Assembly: GCA_013115145.1 (NCBI GenBank)
Contig: JAAPAO010000123.1
Coordinates: 2,739 to 66,738 of the forward strand
Length of the DNA stretch: 64,000 nucleotides
Reading direction: 5' to 3'
From: Perkinsus chesapeaki
Lineage: Eukaryota; Perkinsozoa; Perkinsida; Perkinsidae
This document shows positions 1-15,842 of the stretch, in pieces. A program made the translations under genes and the position numbers. Below the pieces are notes generated by a model, which saw only the letters and a program-made list of their open reading frames with translations, ran no database searches and was not told the origin of the DNA. The number at the start of each line of letters is the position of its first letter. The stretch's first letter is position 1.

Positions 1-81
1 ATTCACTTCTAGCAGTAGTATTGGAGTATTCACTTCTAGCAGTAGTATTGGAGTATTCACTTCTAGCAGTAGTATTGCAGT
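1..81. repeat. 27-bp tandem repeat, three copies
   Basis: Three head-to-tail copies of a 27-bp unit beginning attcacttctagcagtag. The first two are identical and the third differs by one base near its end (ggagt to gcagt). The array starts at the first base of the window, so it probably continues to the left. A related phrase (gcagtattgcagtact) appears in a PP2C intron near 12890. No coding role is visible. Confidence 0.9.
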
Positions 82-1517
82 ATTCAGTATAACAAATGTC
101 ATGTAAGAGTCCAAAGTGCACCGTAATAATGTAGCTTCCCGCGCTAAAATAATAGCTCCTCAAAAACAAACAGTGGAGCGGCATATAGTGCAGCCAAGGG
201 AGCCTGCCTTAGGAAGGCTCAGTGAGTAGTAGGAAACTGTACGCGTCCTTTCGATATTACAAATTGAGTAAAGCGAGCGCACATCCTGCTTTGAGCTTCG
301 ACCTTGAAAAATATACCACGATGATGGTGGAAGAGGTGACCAAATATACGATATAGACGTCGATAGATTGTCGGTATGAACTGATATAGTAAAGGTAGCG
401 GGACCATGCAGAGACCAACTAACCTTGAGACTTGATTGAGGTATCTTAGTCCTATCCGGGAAGTTCTTAGGGTTCAACACTAGGCTGGTAGAGCCATCGA
501 CTGTGTGTATTATATAGTCAATAGCACAGCACTAAGATAACAGGAACCAAGTATCGTACTGACGTAGTCGGCCACCAGCTAGATCTATTAACACCCAATT
601 TTATTTACAACTTCGCTCTTACTTTTCCCACCAAATTGAATTTGACTCCCGATTTCGTCTCCCGGTAATGACATATTTTCAAGTAAAGAGGAAAAACCGT
701 TGAAGATTTCTATGAAGCCTTCCCTTTCTTCTGAGGCTCGTGAGAGAAATGACACCGCTAAATCCGATGCAAGGATCGTCTGGTGTCGAGGAATTCCGCA
801 AGTGCCTTAGTAATATAACGAAAAGTCGTCCCTATTGAAATATAAAACTAATTATAGTAGTTTGTAAGTTGTAAGCTGCAATGTGTTAATTTAATTACCC
901 TTCTTAACTTCCACCACCGCAACCAAGCTATATTACATCGACTGGCTTCCTGTGTGCAGCACATAGAAAATGCCATTCATCAGTAGCGCTCATCCTAGGG
1001 CACGATTCCTCGTTGCATTCCGTCTGAACTTCTGCGATAACTCTATTAAACTCTACCATGAATTCCCTAAGCAAAGCAGGTGCCTCCAACCCAATATACC
1101 TTATGCGTTATTACCTAACGTTCTCTATGTACCAGACGGCCCGTGGGACCCCAGGTGGCACACGGCAGAGGTCACTCAGAGCTGGGAGGGTCGGATCCCG
1201 CACTGACCGAGATACTGCGCTTCAAAGAGGGTGGAATAGATTACGAAACGCTCTTATTCGGGCTTTCAAGTATTCCTCAACCGCCAGGGGCCTCTCCAGG
1301 TCCACGACAAGCTCGGGCGTATCGATGCCACAGTAAGAGAAATCACACCTGTTAGAGGAAGCACGAAGAGAGCCAACCCTAACCGATTTAGATATTCATA
1401 TTAGGAGCGTTGGGAAGCAGTGTTGCCACAGTGCACACCGAAGCCATGTATGGAAAAGCAACTATAGACCGGCATCAGCAGCAGCAGCTAGTGCAGCCGA
1501 ACTCCCTGCTTTACTAC
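82..1517. other. No supported gene
   Basis: About 1.4 kb in which I find no convincing exon. Short open frames on both strands (for example plus 970-1206, 1058-1336) show no family resemblance and overlap each other. It may hold the 3' part of a minus-strand gene whose possible exon lies at 1518-1717. Confidence 0.5.
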
Positions 1518-1717
1518 CTTTTCTGCCCAGGAAGAACAATCGGGCTTCCAACATGACTCCCGTCAGAGCCCCCCGAGGCAATGGCGGTGGCAACTGCCAT
1601 GAACGGGCAATCAAACAAGCACTGCGATATGACAGCCTTCACTGCCCTGGTAGTTACCAACACGATAGTAGGAATTAAGGAAACAGTTAAATAGTCGCTA
1701 ACACGCGGTGTTTCTTC
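1518..1717 (-). CDS. Possible exon of an unrecognised gene
   Basis: A minus-strand frame stays open from about 1717 to a GTAGTA donor-like site at 1517. It encodes a hydrophobic stretch (YLTVSLIPTIVLVTTRAVKA) and then a Gly/Ser segment. There is no obvious start codon at its 5' end and it lies just downstream of the Rpn6 stop. It could be an internal exon of a membrane protein or chance. I do not recognise it. Confidence 0.2.
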
Positions 1718-1730
1718 TTATCACTAGCTC

Positions 1731-4494
1731 TCACGCTCCCTTGGTCTTCTGAGCCGCACCAGCTGTAGTGGACTTCTTAGTGCTCTTAGGGCCCCCATTA
1801 CCAAACAGCATGGTTGTGGTCTTAGTATAGAGAGAGTCCACAACGTTGGAGCAAGAATCGATAGTAGCTAATGAGGCAGATGACACTCTACAGGTGATGA
1901 TAATCGACAACTTACCTAGGGCATCATCGTACATACTACTCGCCTCAGTCTTCCGTTTCTGTACCCTTTCAACCTGCCATGGTACTATCAATAGCGCCTC
2001 TACTACAGCTACTACCTCTAACTCATCATAAACTACTAATACACCAATACCTTGATCAAGCGTGCCCAAGAGGGTCTCGTCCAGGATCATCTCAGATAAC
2101 CTAATGATTGCTTACTACACGAAATCGTCGGAAAACTTACTTCTTCTGGACCCTTGAAAGGGGTAGGTCTATCAGCTCAGCCACGCGCTGGATCTCGATA
2201 CGGTCAAACGGTTCTACGGTAAAGAAAAGCCCAATTCCCAACGTATCAAGATGTATGCCCAACGGGTTCAAGCAGCGGCAAACGAGTGTCAGTGTCGGCC
2301 TACGTATATTATCTACCTATGATCTTGAGAAGGTTCTGTTCAAGCAAGCTCTCATTAAGTTCGGTTAAATGATACTTCAACACAGGATCCTCATCCACTA
2401 GCTCCTTCTTATACCTACACACCAGCCCTTTGCTGGTAATAAGATCATATCACTTACTCCTGCATAGTGTGCTCGAAGTCGTGCAAGCTCCTCTGTTCAT
2501 GTGCCTTAGCCACCTTCTCCAACCCATCAAAGACTCTGCCTCCACCGTACCTTATCAATCATACTACTAAAAATAAATTCTGTTATTTGAAGGGCAAGAC
2601 GAGTTGAATGGTATTATCCTTCGCGGACAGCCACAAGCGGTGAAGCCATACAGATGACCGAATCCCAAGTTCCCACCTTAGGATTTTACGAGCCGTCTTT
2701 TTCGATTTTATCTTCAGCAATTTTATGCGTTACGGATTAGCAGTGCAATCTTCGGCAAATCAAATCACTATTCCGGCTAAAGTTTATGTCCGATCTATCC
2801 GATCTATGTTCATAATGAGTGTATCCCAACTCCTATAATGCTATAGTACGTCAACAGTCTCACCATCGTGCAAGATACTCCCTATTACTTTAACCCAGCC
2901 TTTCCCTTAAGGATGTTGAATACCTCGCCTGGTTGATCTCCCATAATCCTAGATAATACCATATACCTACATCACCAAGCCCTATCCAACTAGTAAGAAA
3001 CACCCCACACTACTTTAAAGACTGTTCTGCTCTTTTCTTATCATGCTGAAGGTTAAAGGCCTCATAAGATTCATAGAAGTAAGAGTAGGCCGTACGGAAA
3101 TCCTAAGGTCCCTGGTTGCCTTCATCCACGCCAATGGTATTACATTCTCCCTGCAGCTGATAACTCCGCTCAAGAGGTCCATTTCAGCCTGCATCAAAGG
3201 TGGGCAGTGAATGGCATTAGCATTGGTCTTGGCAGCTGTCAAAGACGCCTTGGCCCGCGGTATGTTTTGCAGAGCGAAGTGGACCTATTTAGTATCTTTC
3301 AATTGGACCTCGGAGCTCCTTGGATACCTTTGTCTCGATAACATGAATCTCCACCAGGAGCAATTTGTCATCTAATTTTTTCACTTCCTTAACCAGCCCT
3401 GTAAGAATCTCCAAAGCCTTGTTATACCTGATACACCAATAACACTACCAATCACCAGCCCACACTAATACTGGCCAATTTGAAGCTCTAGATCAGCAAG
3501 CCTTGTCTCCACCCTATGCCTGAGGAAGCTCCGTTTGCCCTCTCTACACCACTGTATGCAATCCTCGCAAGCTTTAATCTGCAGGTCCGTGGTACCTAAT
3601 GAAACCTTCATGGTGCCGAATAGTAGCCGTTCCAGTTTAGGTCGGTGTAGGAACATCTACTGAGCTTTCTCCGGCGAGCCCGAAAGTTTCCTCGCCTCAG
3701 TGCCGGGAAAGCTCATGTAGTTTGACGACACTTCCCTGGAGTTCTTTCCCCCCGCCAGCGTGGCGACCAGTAAGCGAAGATTACTACCATCTATTTCAGC
3801 AAGCTTGTCAATGAGTGTCCTGACGATCTTAGCTGTCTTAGCCTTTGCCATCAATGTAAGGACAGGACGAAGCTCCTTCTGCAGGCCAACTGAATATCAA
3901 GTTGTATAGAGCCAGCACACATATCTTTTACATAGCCGTTGGGAATCCTTCTTAGCTACAAGGCAGTCCGCCATGGCGTATATGGAGTTCTCAGCCCACT
4001 TCACAGCATCGGCGCTAGGATCATTCTCGAGGTTAGCAATGACCTTTTCGAACCTAAATGTCATGCAACCCCCTCCTTGTCTATTCTCCTCATAGGGTTG
4101 ATGACACATATTCCTAGTAAGGTGGAGAGCTGGTAGATATACAAGTTGCTAAAGGACTTGCCGACAATTCTTTACCCCTACCCTTCGCGGCGCCCCTCCC
4201 CAGTGCATCGATGCTATCTATGCCATACACACGACAGAGAAACCGAATGCCTCCAAGATATACATGACATATCTTTTGTCCTCATGGTATCATTTTCTAT
4301 CACCCTTCAGCAATAAGAATGAACATTTCCATCCGATACTCCGTCAACCCCTGACACTACTACATTTTGATGGCTTTGTCATTATCCCCAGTGGCAGCCA
4401 CCTCCTTAGCTTCCTCGTAGGCGAGCTGCATGGGGCTCTTCTCGGGCTCTTGTGAGTCCAAGTCCATTGGTTCTGGTGATTCGCTACTTGACAT
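1731..4494 (-). CDS. RPN6: 26S proteasome regulatory subunit Rpn6 (PSMD11)
   Basis: Lid subunit of the 19S regulatory particle that clamps the 20S core to the ATPase ring. The start is ATG at 4494, giving MSSSESPEPMDLDSQEPEKS and a conserved-looking ...QLAYEEAKEVAATGDNDKAI. Exons to the left encode AKAKTAKIVRTLIDKLAEID (near 3850), ACEDCIQWCREGKRSFLRH (near 3570), TNANAIHCPP (near 3220), AKAHEQRSLHDFEHTMQE (near 2500) and LTELNESLLEQNLL (near 2350). The C-terminal exon holds ILDETLLGTLDQGIGVLVVYDE (split: ILDETLLGTLDQGIG then VLVVYDE) and NVVDSLYTKT before TGA at 1731-1733. These match, in order, the TPR-like helices, PCI winged helix and C-terminal helix of Rpn6. At least eight short introns interrupt it. 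It is tandem with alanyl-tRNA synthetase, 410 bp downstream of that gene's stop. Family call is firm; exact exon edges are not all resolved. Confidence 0.9.
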
Positions 4495-4904
4495 GCTGTC
4501 TTATCACCCAACAGAAAAACTGTAACACTCTTCCATCGCGGCAGTGTTCACTGAACTCAACCCATCAAGTGTCCTCCCGTTGAAACGTCTAGCTTAGTCT
4601 CTTCTAGTATACCTAGAACATTACTACAGCCGCCCAGAAACGTTGACCATGATGCTGTTGGTAGAACAGCCAACATCATGAGCCATCCATCTTAGAGAGA
4701 TCACGACGACAGGAATAAATATGAAACAGCGTCAATAGTGTCACAATGCCACCACTACTAGAGCCATGAGCGCCTCGGTATCTATTGACTGTCTAAGGCT
4801 ACCGATGGCTGCCTTTGTACCCTAGTGATGGTGGCTACGACAGTAGAGCAGCAACAGCAGCAGTGGGAGGGAATGTACAAATAAAACGACAACACTTCAT
4901 CTTC
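4495..4904. other. Intergenic, Rpn6 upstream / AlaRS downstream
   Basis: 410 bp between the Rpn6 start and the AlaRS stop, both on the minus strand. It must hold the AlaRS 3' UTR and the Rpn6 promoter. A cagcagcag run lies near 4850. No TATA-like box, hairpin or ORF with support was seen. Confidence 0.5.
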
Positions 4905-9308
<4,404 letters not shown>

Positions 9309-11202
9309 ATGTGTGACGTTCTGGAACTGGGATCGATGGCATCATCATATGAAGGTAATCGGAAAGGGTCACCAACGTCTAGGAGAGGGTCGGGGGATCT
9401 ATGGTTGGATCAGCTGTATCTAGACTTCACACTCTACAGAAATACCGAAGAATATCTTACGTTATGTGCATGCGTGCAGGCCATTACAGCCATGCCGTCA
9501 TCCAATGGTGTTGGCAATGGTGATAAGAAGGCATATGGGCATGTTCTAGACTACATCGATCGACTAAGTGACTACTTGTTACCTAAGCGTATCGATAAGA
9601 GCTATCGTCGGGCCTACAGCCCCGATGTTAAAGTGGTTGGGTATCTTTTCAATACACTCCTCACAGCCTTTACGCTTCTACCGAGCTACCTTTTGAACGG
9701 TGTGGAATATACGGTATCGCAGACGGTCCTATCGCAGTGTGTCAACCTCCAGAAGGTCTTCAAGACTACCTGTCAAGATATCGTTCGAGCATATGGCAAC
9801 CTTCGAGCCAACACCGTACCCACGGTTAGGAGCGATCTCGCCAATTGCCTGTCCTACTTTGATTCTGTGTGGTGCCGGTTTGAAATGCATGCCTTGGAGG
9901 AGATAGAGGTGATACATAAACAAGCATGCAGTGCACTGAGGGAAGCCATTCAAGCTGAGAGGGATCTTCAGGATGCGGAGGTACTAGCTTTCACCTACAT
10001 CCATTATGGCAATTCCGTAATTTCAGGAAGACCCAGCCGTGCGTTCTGGTGGCTACCGTCGTCTCCTATTGGGAAGGATGCTGGACTGGCTGAGTGAAGT
10101 GTACGAATCGCTTACTATGGATTCTGGTGGGGAGAGGGTCATCTTTACGCCGGACTGCTTGGTAGAGGCTGAAAGGACTCTGGCGTTGGGGAAGATAAAA
10201 ACCGAGAGTCCACCATCGCCGATTCTGATGAAAATATCGAAAAATCTCGATACAGCTTTTGTGAATCTTCGTAAGCTGTTGCGGCGGTACGGTGGGCATA
10301 TGTATCAACTTAACTCTCACCTGGCCAATAATCATGGCTTGGTTACGGTAATGAATAGATTCTTTGAAGCTTGGATGACGGCTGTGAGGTATCTTAGCAG
10401 CCACACTATGAAGAAAGCGCTGCTTAAAGCGTTTGACATTGTACGGAGCGTTCGAGATGAGGCTTTTGAGGAATCAATGAGATCGTTGGATCCCGACTTT
10501 CTGATGAAGTTACCGAACCTTCTGTTATATTCGGAGATGGTCGATATATCTGCCTCACTCCCGCCCACTCGGGCAGTGGATAAGCAAGCAGTGCCGAAGG
10601 TGGCGTGCACGGGTCTACCTAGGATTCTGGGAGCGGAGCAGCCTGTTGGTGTCGATGAGGATTGTCCCTGGAAAAGGAGTGTAATTTGCCGGCATTTTCT
10701 TGGGGATTCTCATAAAGATAAATTTGTTGTTGTCGTGGATTTATTTGGATCGTCCACCACGAAGGAATTGAGTATCGTTTATGATCATATGGTGCGACCA
10801 TCGGTTGGGCAGGGTGGCATAGGGCTTGAGGATGCAGGGTGCCAGACGAGTGGTCGTAAGGTGGTCGAGGCTCCGCCTAGTGTGGCGGAATCAGTAGGGG
10901 AATGGGATGGCTGCGAGGAGGAGGAAGGTGGAGAGGATGCGGAGTTCGAGAACAAGGCAAGCGGGCTGGGCGTTGGGATGTGGGTGAATGTAGCGCAGGT
11001 TCGATCCCGGCTATCGGCAGTTCGGAAGCTTCCAGTGGTGAGGCATGCGGTTGAAGATACCATAGGCTTGAGGAGCCGGAAGTTGATGAATAAGGTAGCT
11101 GAGCTGGGCATGCTCATGCAAAGGACATATCCGATGGAGTGGAATAGGTTTGTACAGGTAGTAATAGAAATGTCGCCGCCGGGGATCGAACTTGGGTGGT
11201 AA
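9309..11202 (+). CDS. Unrecognised two-exon protein, about 615 aa
   Basis: Two long exons, 9309-9980 and 10027-11202, join across a 46-nt GT-AG intron (9981-10026) in phase 0. The predicted product has about 615 residues. The first 224 residues are helix-rich (LDYIDRLSDYLLPKRIDKSY; SYFDSVWCRFEMHALEEIEV). The second exon continues helical (FVNLRKLLRRYGGHMYQLN; HTMKKALLKAFDIVRSV), then has an acidic run (CEEEEGGEDAEFE) and a basic end. No signal peptide or TM segment. I recognise no family; the helical repeats could be a scaffold or HEAT-like fold, but that is a guess. A later in-frame ATG at 9336 is an alternative start. It is divergent from AlaRS. Confidence 0.75.
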
Positions 11203-11403
11203 TGTCAGGCCATTTTGCACGGTGTTATGTTTGTCTCGAAGACCAAGTCGAAGGGCGATTCTTCGGCCACTAAATTCACACGTATATCTATTTCACGTGA
11301 TCCCTACATAAAATAGAAATACCCTTGCACCCGGTGTTCCGTACTCTCGGCTATTGCGTTGGGACGGGGACCGTATTACGCTTTTTCTATCAGTTTATCT
11401 GCT

Positions 11404-14101
11404 ATGGGCTCAGTACTGTCTTGCGTAGACGAGGCCGTACGAGATGTGGATACTGAATGTGGAGACTGGGTATCATTTTCATACCGCTCTTTCCGCAACT
11501 TTCCGCCGCTTAGGGCCCGTTGGCCGTATCTGTGTCTAGTGTTCAAGGCTGGAGAAGAGCCATGGAGGACGCCCATGTGACCCACTGGGATGCCGACAGG
11601 AAGTAGGCGCCCTTGAATCCGGTGTCGGCATGATTTCCCCAGAATTGGAATTTTCGGAGTTTTCGACGGTCACGGTGGTCAGGCAGTTGCACTTTACGTG
11701 GCAAAGCACATTGTGGGTGTTTTAACTGACAGAGAGGCTTATCGCCAAGGGAAATACGAGCGAGCATTGCATGAGACCTTTATGGAGCTGGACAGGCAAA
11801 TGATGACAGAGAAGGGCAAGAAGGAGGTGAGTCAAAGCTGAGCTCTGGGGAATCTATCTTGGTGGCCAGGTTGCCGAGCTCGATAGGGAATCCCAGAGCA
11901 ACGGTGGAGCCGTTGTCAGGTTGCCGCTGAATGAGGTGAGATCGGCGGTACTGTTGCTGATGCCTTGGTTGCTAGGATGGGAATCTTAGGTTAAAAGTGA
12001 GCTATTGGAAATGATGGATATTGATACTAGTGATGATGATGAGGAGGACTCTGATGACGAGAACGTAAGGGAGTGGTCTGGGCAGGTTATCGGGGAGGAT
12101 GCTTGGTAGTTCACCGGAGGCACAAATGGTGCTTCTGCTGAGGGGGAGGACAATGGACAGGAGAGGAGGAGGAGCTCTAGGATCGCGGCTGGATCGTCGG
12201 GTAAGGATTTTGCTGTTGGTAGAGGGGACAGTTTTTGTGTTCAGGCGATGGATTGAAGAATGAGCAGAATGAAGAGGTAAGTGTAAGTGCGATCGTGGAT
12301 GATGATGTTGCTAAGATGGCTGTCAGACAGCCGAGGGTGTGATGTTCCTGCTCCAGTGCTTACTACCCAATCTGCCGTCGGATATACGTAGGCAATCACT
12401 TTGGGGGGCGGTGGGCTGTAGGAGGAGGGGGGATCTGCGCTGTTAGGAAAGCGAATCAAAATAACTGATGACGGTTATATGGAGATGACCCAGACAACAT
12501 TGAATGATGTACTCGGTAGAGATTCCTCTCCTGAGGGGCAGGTGAGGGGAGCAGCAGCCGCTAAGGAGTTGGGCGAAGCGTTGTTGGTAGGGGTGCACTG
12601 CGGTGGTTTGCCTGGTTGATCTCGGTGATGAGGATCATCCTAAGATTGTCTGTGCTAATGCTGGTGACTCTAGGTAGGTGATATCAGGAGAGTATCTTAG
12701 GTTGACGGTGGGCTTGTAGGTGTATGCTTGTTCGAGACGGCAAGGCTTACGATATGTCTGAAGACCACAAGCCATCACTGGTAGTACTAACAGCACCACC
12801 TGGGGAATCATCCATCTCGACACTCAATGGCTGCTGGAACTAGATCACCTACTATAGTAAAATGTTATAGTACAGCAGTGACTGATTGCAGTATTGCAGT
12901 ACTACTACATCATATCGTACCGTTTATAGGCTATATAAGCCTCAAGATATTAACATGATGTATAGAAATTATCGATCAATCTGCCCAGTGCGCCTGGCGA
13001 ATTGGGCGTATTCGAAATGCACTGTGAGAGAACATGTTCACAGTAGAGAATATGTTCTCTGGCGAGCTGTGGTAGTCCGCTGGTATGAGCGTGGCTGCTG
13101 GTGAGGTGAAGAGTAGCTATGGTGGTTTAGGCGATTGAGAAGGAGCGTATACAGTTGGCTGGGGGCACGGTAGAGAACTGCGAGGGAGGAGAAAGGGTCC
13201 AAGGTGACTGGGTGCGGCGGTGCGGTTGTGGGGCTTGGTTACCATGTAGGCTGCCTCAGGTGACTTGAACCTCTCCCGATCGCTGGGCGACCATCGGTAC
13301 AAGAAGAACAAGAAGCTTTATCCTGAGTGCCAAATCATATCGGCTATGCCGGACATAAGGTGGGGAGCTGAATCCACGCTTGTATCTTGTCTAGGGTGAA
13401 ATTCTTCAGAGTGCGGCATTTGACTAAGGAAGATACGCATATTATTCTGGGCTGTGATGGCGTATGGGAGGTACATTCCAACGAGAAGGCAGCCAGGAGC
13501 GTGATAGACCTCGAAGGGCAATTGGAAAAGTAGGAAGTGTCTCTTGTTGAAGTACAGCTTCTGCTTCTAGGGGAGCAACCGAGACTAGTATACCGCAGCC
13601 TAAGGTTAACGAGGTAAGCAGGGAGCGTCGCATGGTGGTAGGTGTAGTGTAGATACATTGCATTACGGGAAGTAAACGGGATGAGGAGACAGACAAGTTG
13701 ACTAAAGTAACGGCCGCTATGTGCAGCAGTTCAGTCAGAGAATCGTGAGTCGAAAGGTCCCGGGTTCGAACCAACGGTATGGCATTTTAGAATTGTTCCT
13801 ACTGGGCCTGATTGCGACTTTGAAGGCACAGACAATGTAACATTTATGCTTGTACAGATATCACCGGAAATTCGCGAGGTAGTAATAGCACGGAGAGGAG
13901 CGTCAGGGGTCTGTATAGGAGCTGAGACCGTTGCCCGCGGACATAGCTGAGAAGGAGAGCTCCCAGGCACCAGGGGTACCTATGGTATTTGGCCGAGGCC
14001 CGGGGACTAAGACGGCATGCGAGGCTGCGATGAAGGTTATGCGCGGGAAAAGGAAGCGTCGTGAAGGGAAAAAGAAGAGGCAAGGCAGCAGCCATAAGTG
14101 A
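11404..14101 (+). CDS. PP2C phosphatase, PPM1G-like, with acidic insert
   Basis: Metal-dependent Ser/Thr phosphatase. Exon 1 (11404-11469) begins MGSVLSC, a Gly2 N-myristoylation-type start as in PPM1G. Exon 2 (11514-11602) has [19 protein letters not shown], exon 3 (from 11643) [20 protein letters not shown]. Further exons carry an acidic insert ([17 protein letters not shown] near 12030), then [19 protein letters not shown] and [70 protein letters not shown] and [11 protein letters not shown]. All metal-binding motifs (DGHGG, GDSR, CDG, GTDN) are present. The last exon gives a basic tail ([17 protein letters not shown]) before TGA at 14099-14101, probably nuclear-targeting. The acidic insert between catalytic halves and HRYKKNKK match PPM1G. 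Introns are 40-55 nt except one of roughly 350 nt (about 12780-13125). Neighbours give no functional clue. Confidence 0.87.
13027..13060. other. Inverted repeat inside the long PP2C intron
   Basis: Arms agagaacatgttc and gaatatgttctct pair over 13 bp with one G-T wobble around an 8-nt loop. It lies in the only long intron of the PP2C gene. It may be an intronic RNA hairpin or the relic of a small element. Confidence 0.6.
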
Positions 14102-14183
14102 TTCCCTCCTTAGCACTGACAAGTTGACATTACACTACAGGAAACAGTTTCAATTAGCTCTGGCCAGAAAGGTGTTTGGGGTG

Positions 14184-15783
14184 ATGCGACCTGGCGAAAT
14201 TTGGGGCAGTTTTTTGGGGGGTTCGGACGGCGAGTTTCTCCTTGTAGCTATGGCCCAAATCAACACCCTTCCTAAGATACCCGGCAGAATTGTAGGGCGG
14301 CGGTTGGGGCCTGTGGGAGGTGTGCTGGTCAGGGAAAATTGATAAGCCGGATGGGTATTCGGAGGCACAAGTACTTGGATCACTTCGACCAGGCGCCAGA
14401 GGTGTCGGTGTTAAGAAGGGAGAAGGACAAGCATGCAAGAGATATTATGTTAACTAAGCAGCAGGTAATGGTAATGAGGCTACGAGGGCTACTGGATGCC
14501 AGATTGGATCGTTATTTGGTGAAGAGGAAAGGAATGCCTTGCTGGAGTCTAAGAGGGATGTTAGGAAGTTGGCGGCGGAAAAGGAGCAAGTTCTGAGGTC
14601 CACGGTAGGCAGACTCTCTGTGTTCCTTGTCTACACGCTTGGCATCGAATGCTGTACGCTTCCTCAAAGGGCCCTATTTCCGTAATATAACGTATCCCCG
14701 CATAGCTGGGAGATGGCTAGCTCGACCGCTGGCAGTAGGGTTGGATCGTGTCATTTTGAAGTGCATTTGATCATCTCCTACCTGTCCTAAGTCCTTTCAT
14801 CGCCTTGCCAGGTTAACGAGGGCCTTCGGGTTTACCGAGCTCTTCGGCCAGATGCATTACCGTTCTATCAAGAAGATTCCGTGCTAAGTACTGTCGAATT
14901 CTGTAGAGCTCCTTTGAGTAGTGGGTGGTTGTCTATAGGTATGAAGGCTAAGATGAACAGGCTTAATATGACAGAGAGCGGTAGAGGTGTTGCGCCCAAT
15001 CAGACAGGAGCAGTTCTACCGAGAGATAAGCTTCAGGTAACTGAGAAATAATGGTCGAGTTGGGACGTGTTGTCTGTCTTGGCAGTTGAAGAACGAGATA
15101 GTGGACCCGTTTCAATTCCAGCTTCCAGTGGTGAACCCAAAGGCCTTTCTAATAGCGCTAGAGGCGGCCTGTAGGAGCCTATGTGAGGACCTTGAGTAGG
15201 TCTCGTTGGAGACACCCCGACACAGTGGGTCACCACAGGTATATAGCATCCTGTCTAGGCATCGAGAGCGATGACTTGCCGGCTCGGGATGACCCTTTGA
15301 GGTGGGTGGTCGAAGCTAGGCTGCTGCTGATCTGCTGGAGGCTAGCGATTGTTTTTAGGTTCCAGAGGCTAGTCGAACGAGTTATGTTTGCGTTTCCGCT
15401 AAGGAAGGACCCGGCGTATGTGGATGAGTTTATGTTGAACCACTGGCCTAGATTAAAGCAGCTAATGCCGCCTGCAATAGCAGAGTAGGAGTGTGGCTTA
15501 GTTGGATGGTGGTGATTCGGGTGGTGACAGGCTGCCTGATAGCGATGTAGCTGACTGGCTGAGGGGGCATCTTCAACGTGTCATCCACAACCAGAAGGAA
15601 CATAAGAAGATATGGCTGCATAAGGCACCGAAGAAAGGTGGGAGTGTTTGCCGGGACTCGATGATGCTTTATGGTGATGCTTAGGTACGGAGGAGTGGTA
15701 TAGCTTTGGGGAAGATTTTATATATGATACGTAAGCTGAGGGCCATAGAGAAGGGATGCATTTCACGTGTCCGTCTGCACTAA
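14184..15783 (+). CDS. Unrecognised multi-exon protein
   Basis: A chain of open segments follows the PP2C stop. From ATG 14184: MRPGEIWGSFLGG..., then a charged helix (APEVSVLRREKDKHARDIM), SLFGEEERNALLESKRDVRK (near 14510), RVYRALRPDALPFYQEDSV (near 14830), VDPFQFQLPVVNPKAFLIAL (near 15100) joined by a phase-correct intron at 15188 to YIASCLGIESDDLPARDDPL, then RKDPAYVDEFMLNHWPRLKQ. Possible last exons give WLRGHLQRVIHNQKEHKK and a basic end with TAA at 15781-15783. Sequence character and splice phases support a real gene, but the start, the exon junction near 15487 and the stop are uncertain. No family recognised. Confidence 0.45.
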
Positions 15784-15842
15784 TAATTAGGGTTATGCTT
15801 CATATCTAAGCGTAGCGCTCGAAACACTTTTCGAGTGCTACC

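Noticed and set aside
11170-11215. Minus-strand gttcgatcccc motif
   Set aside because: Arms do not pair and the motif is within the end of the plus-strand coding frame.
13755-13790. tRNA B-box-like gggttcgaacc
   Set aside because: It lies in a PP2C intron and the flanking bases do not form a T-stem or cloverleaf.
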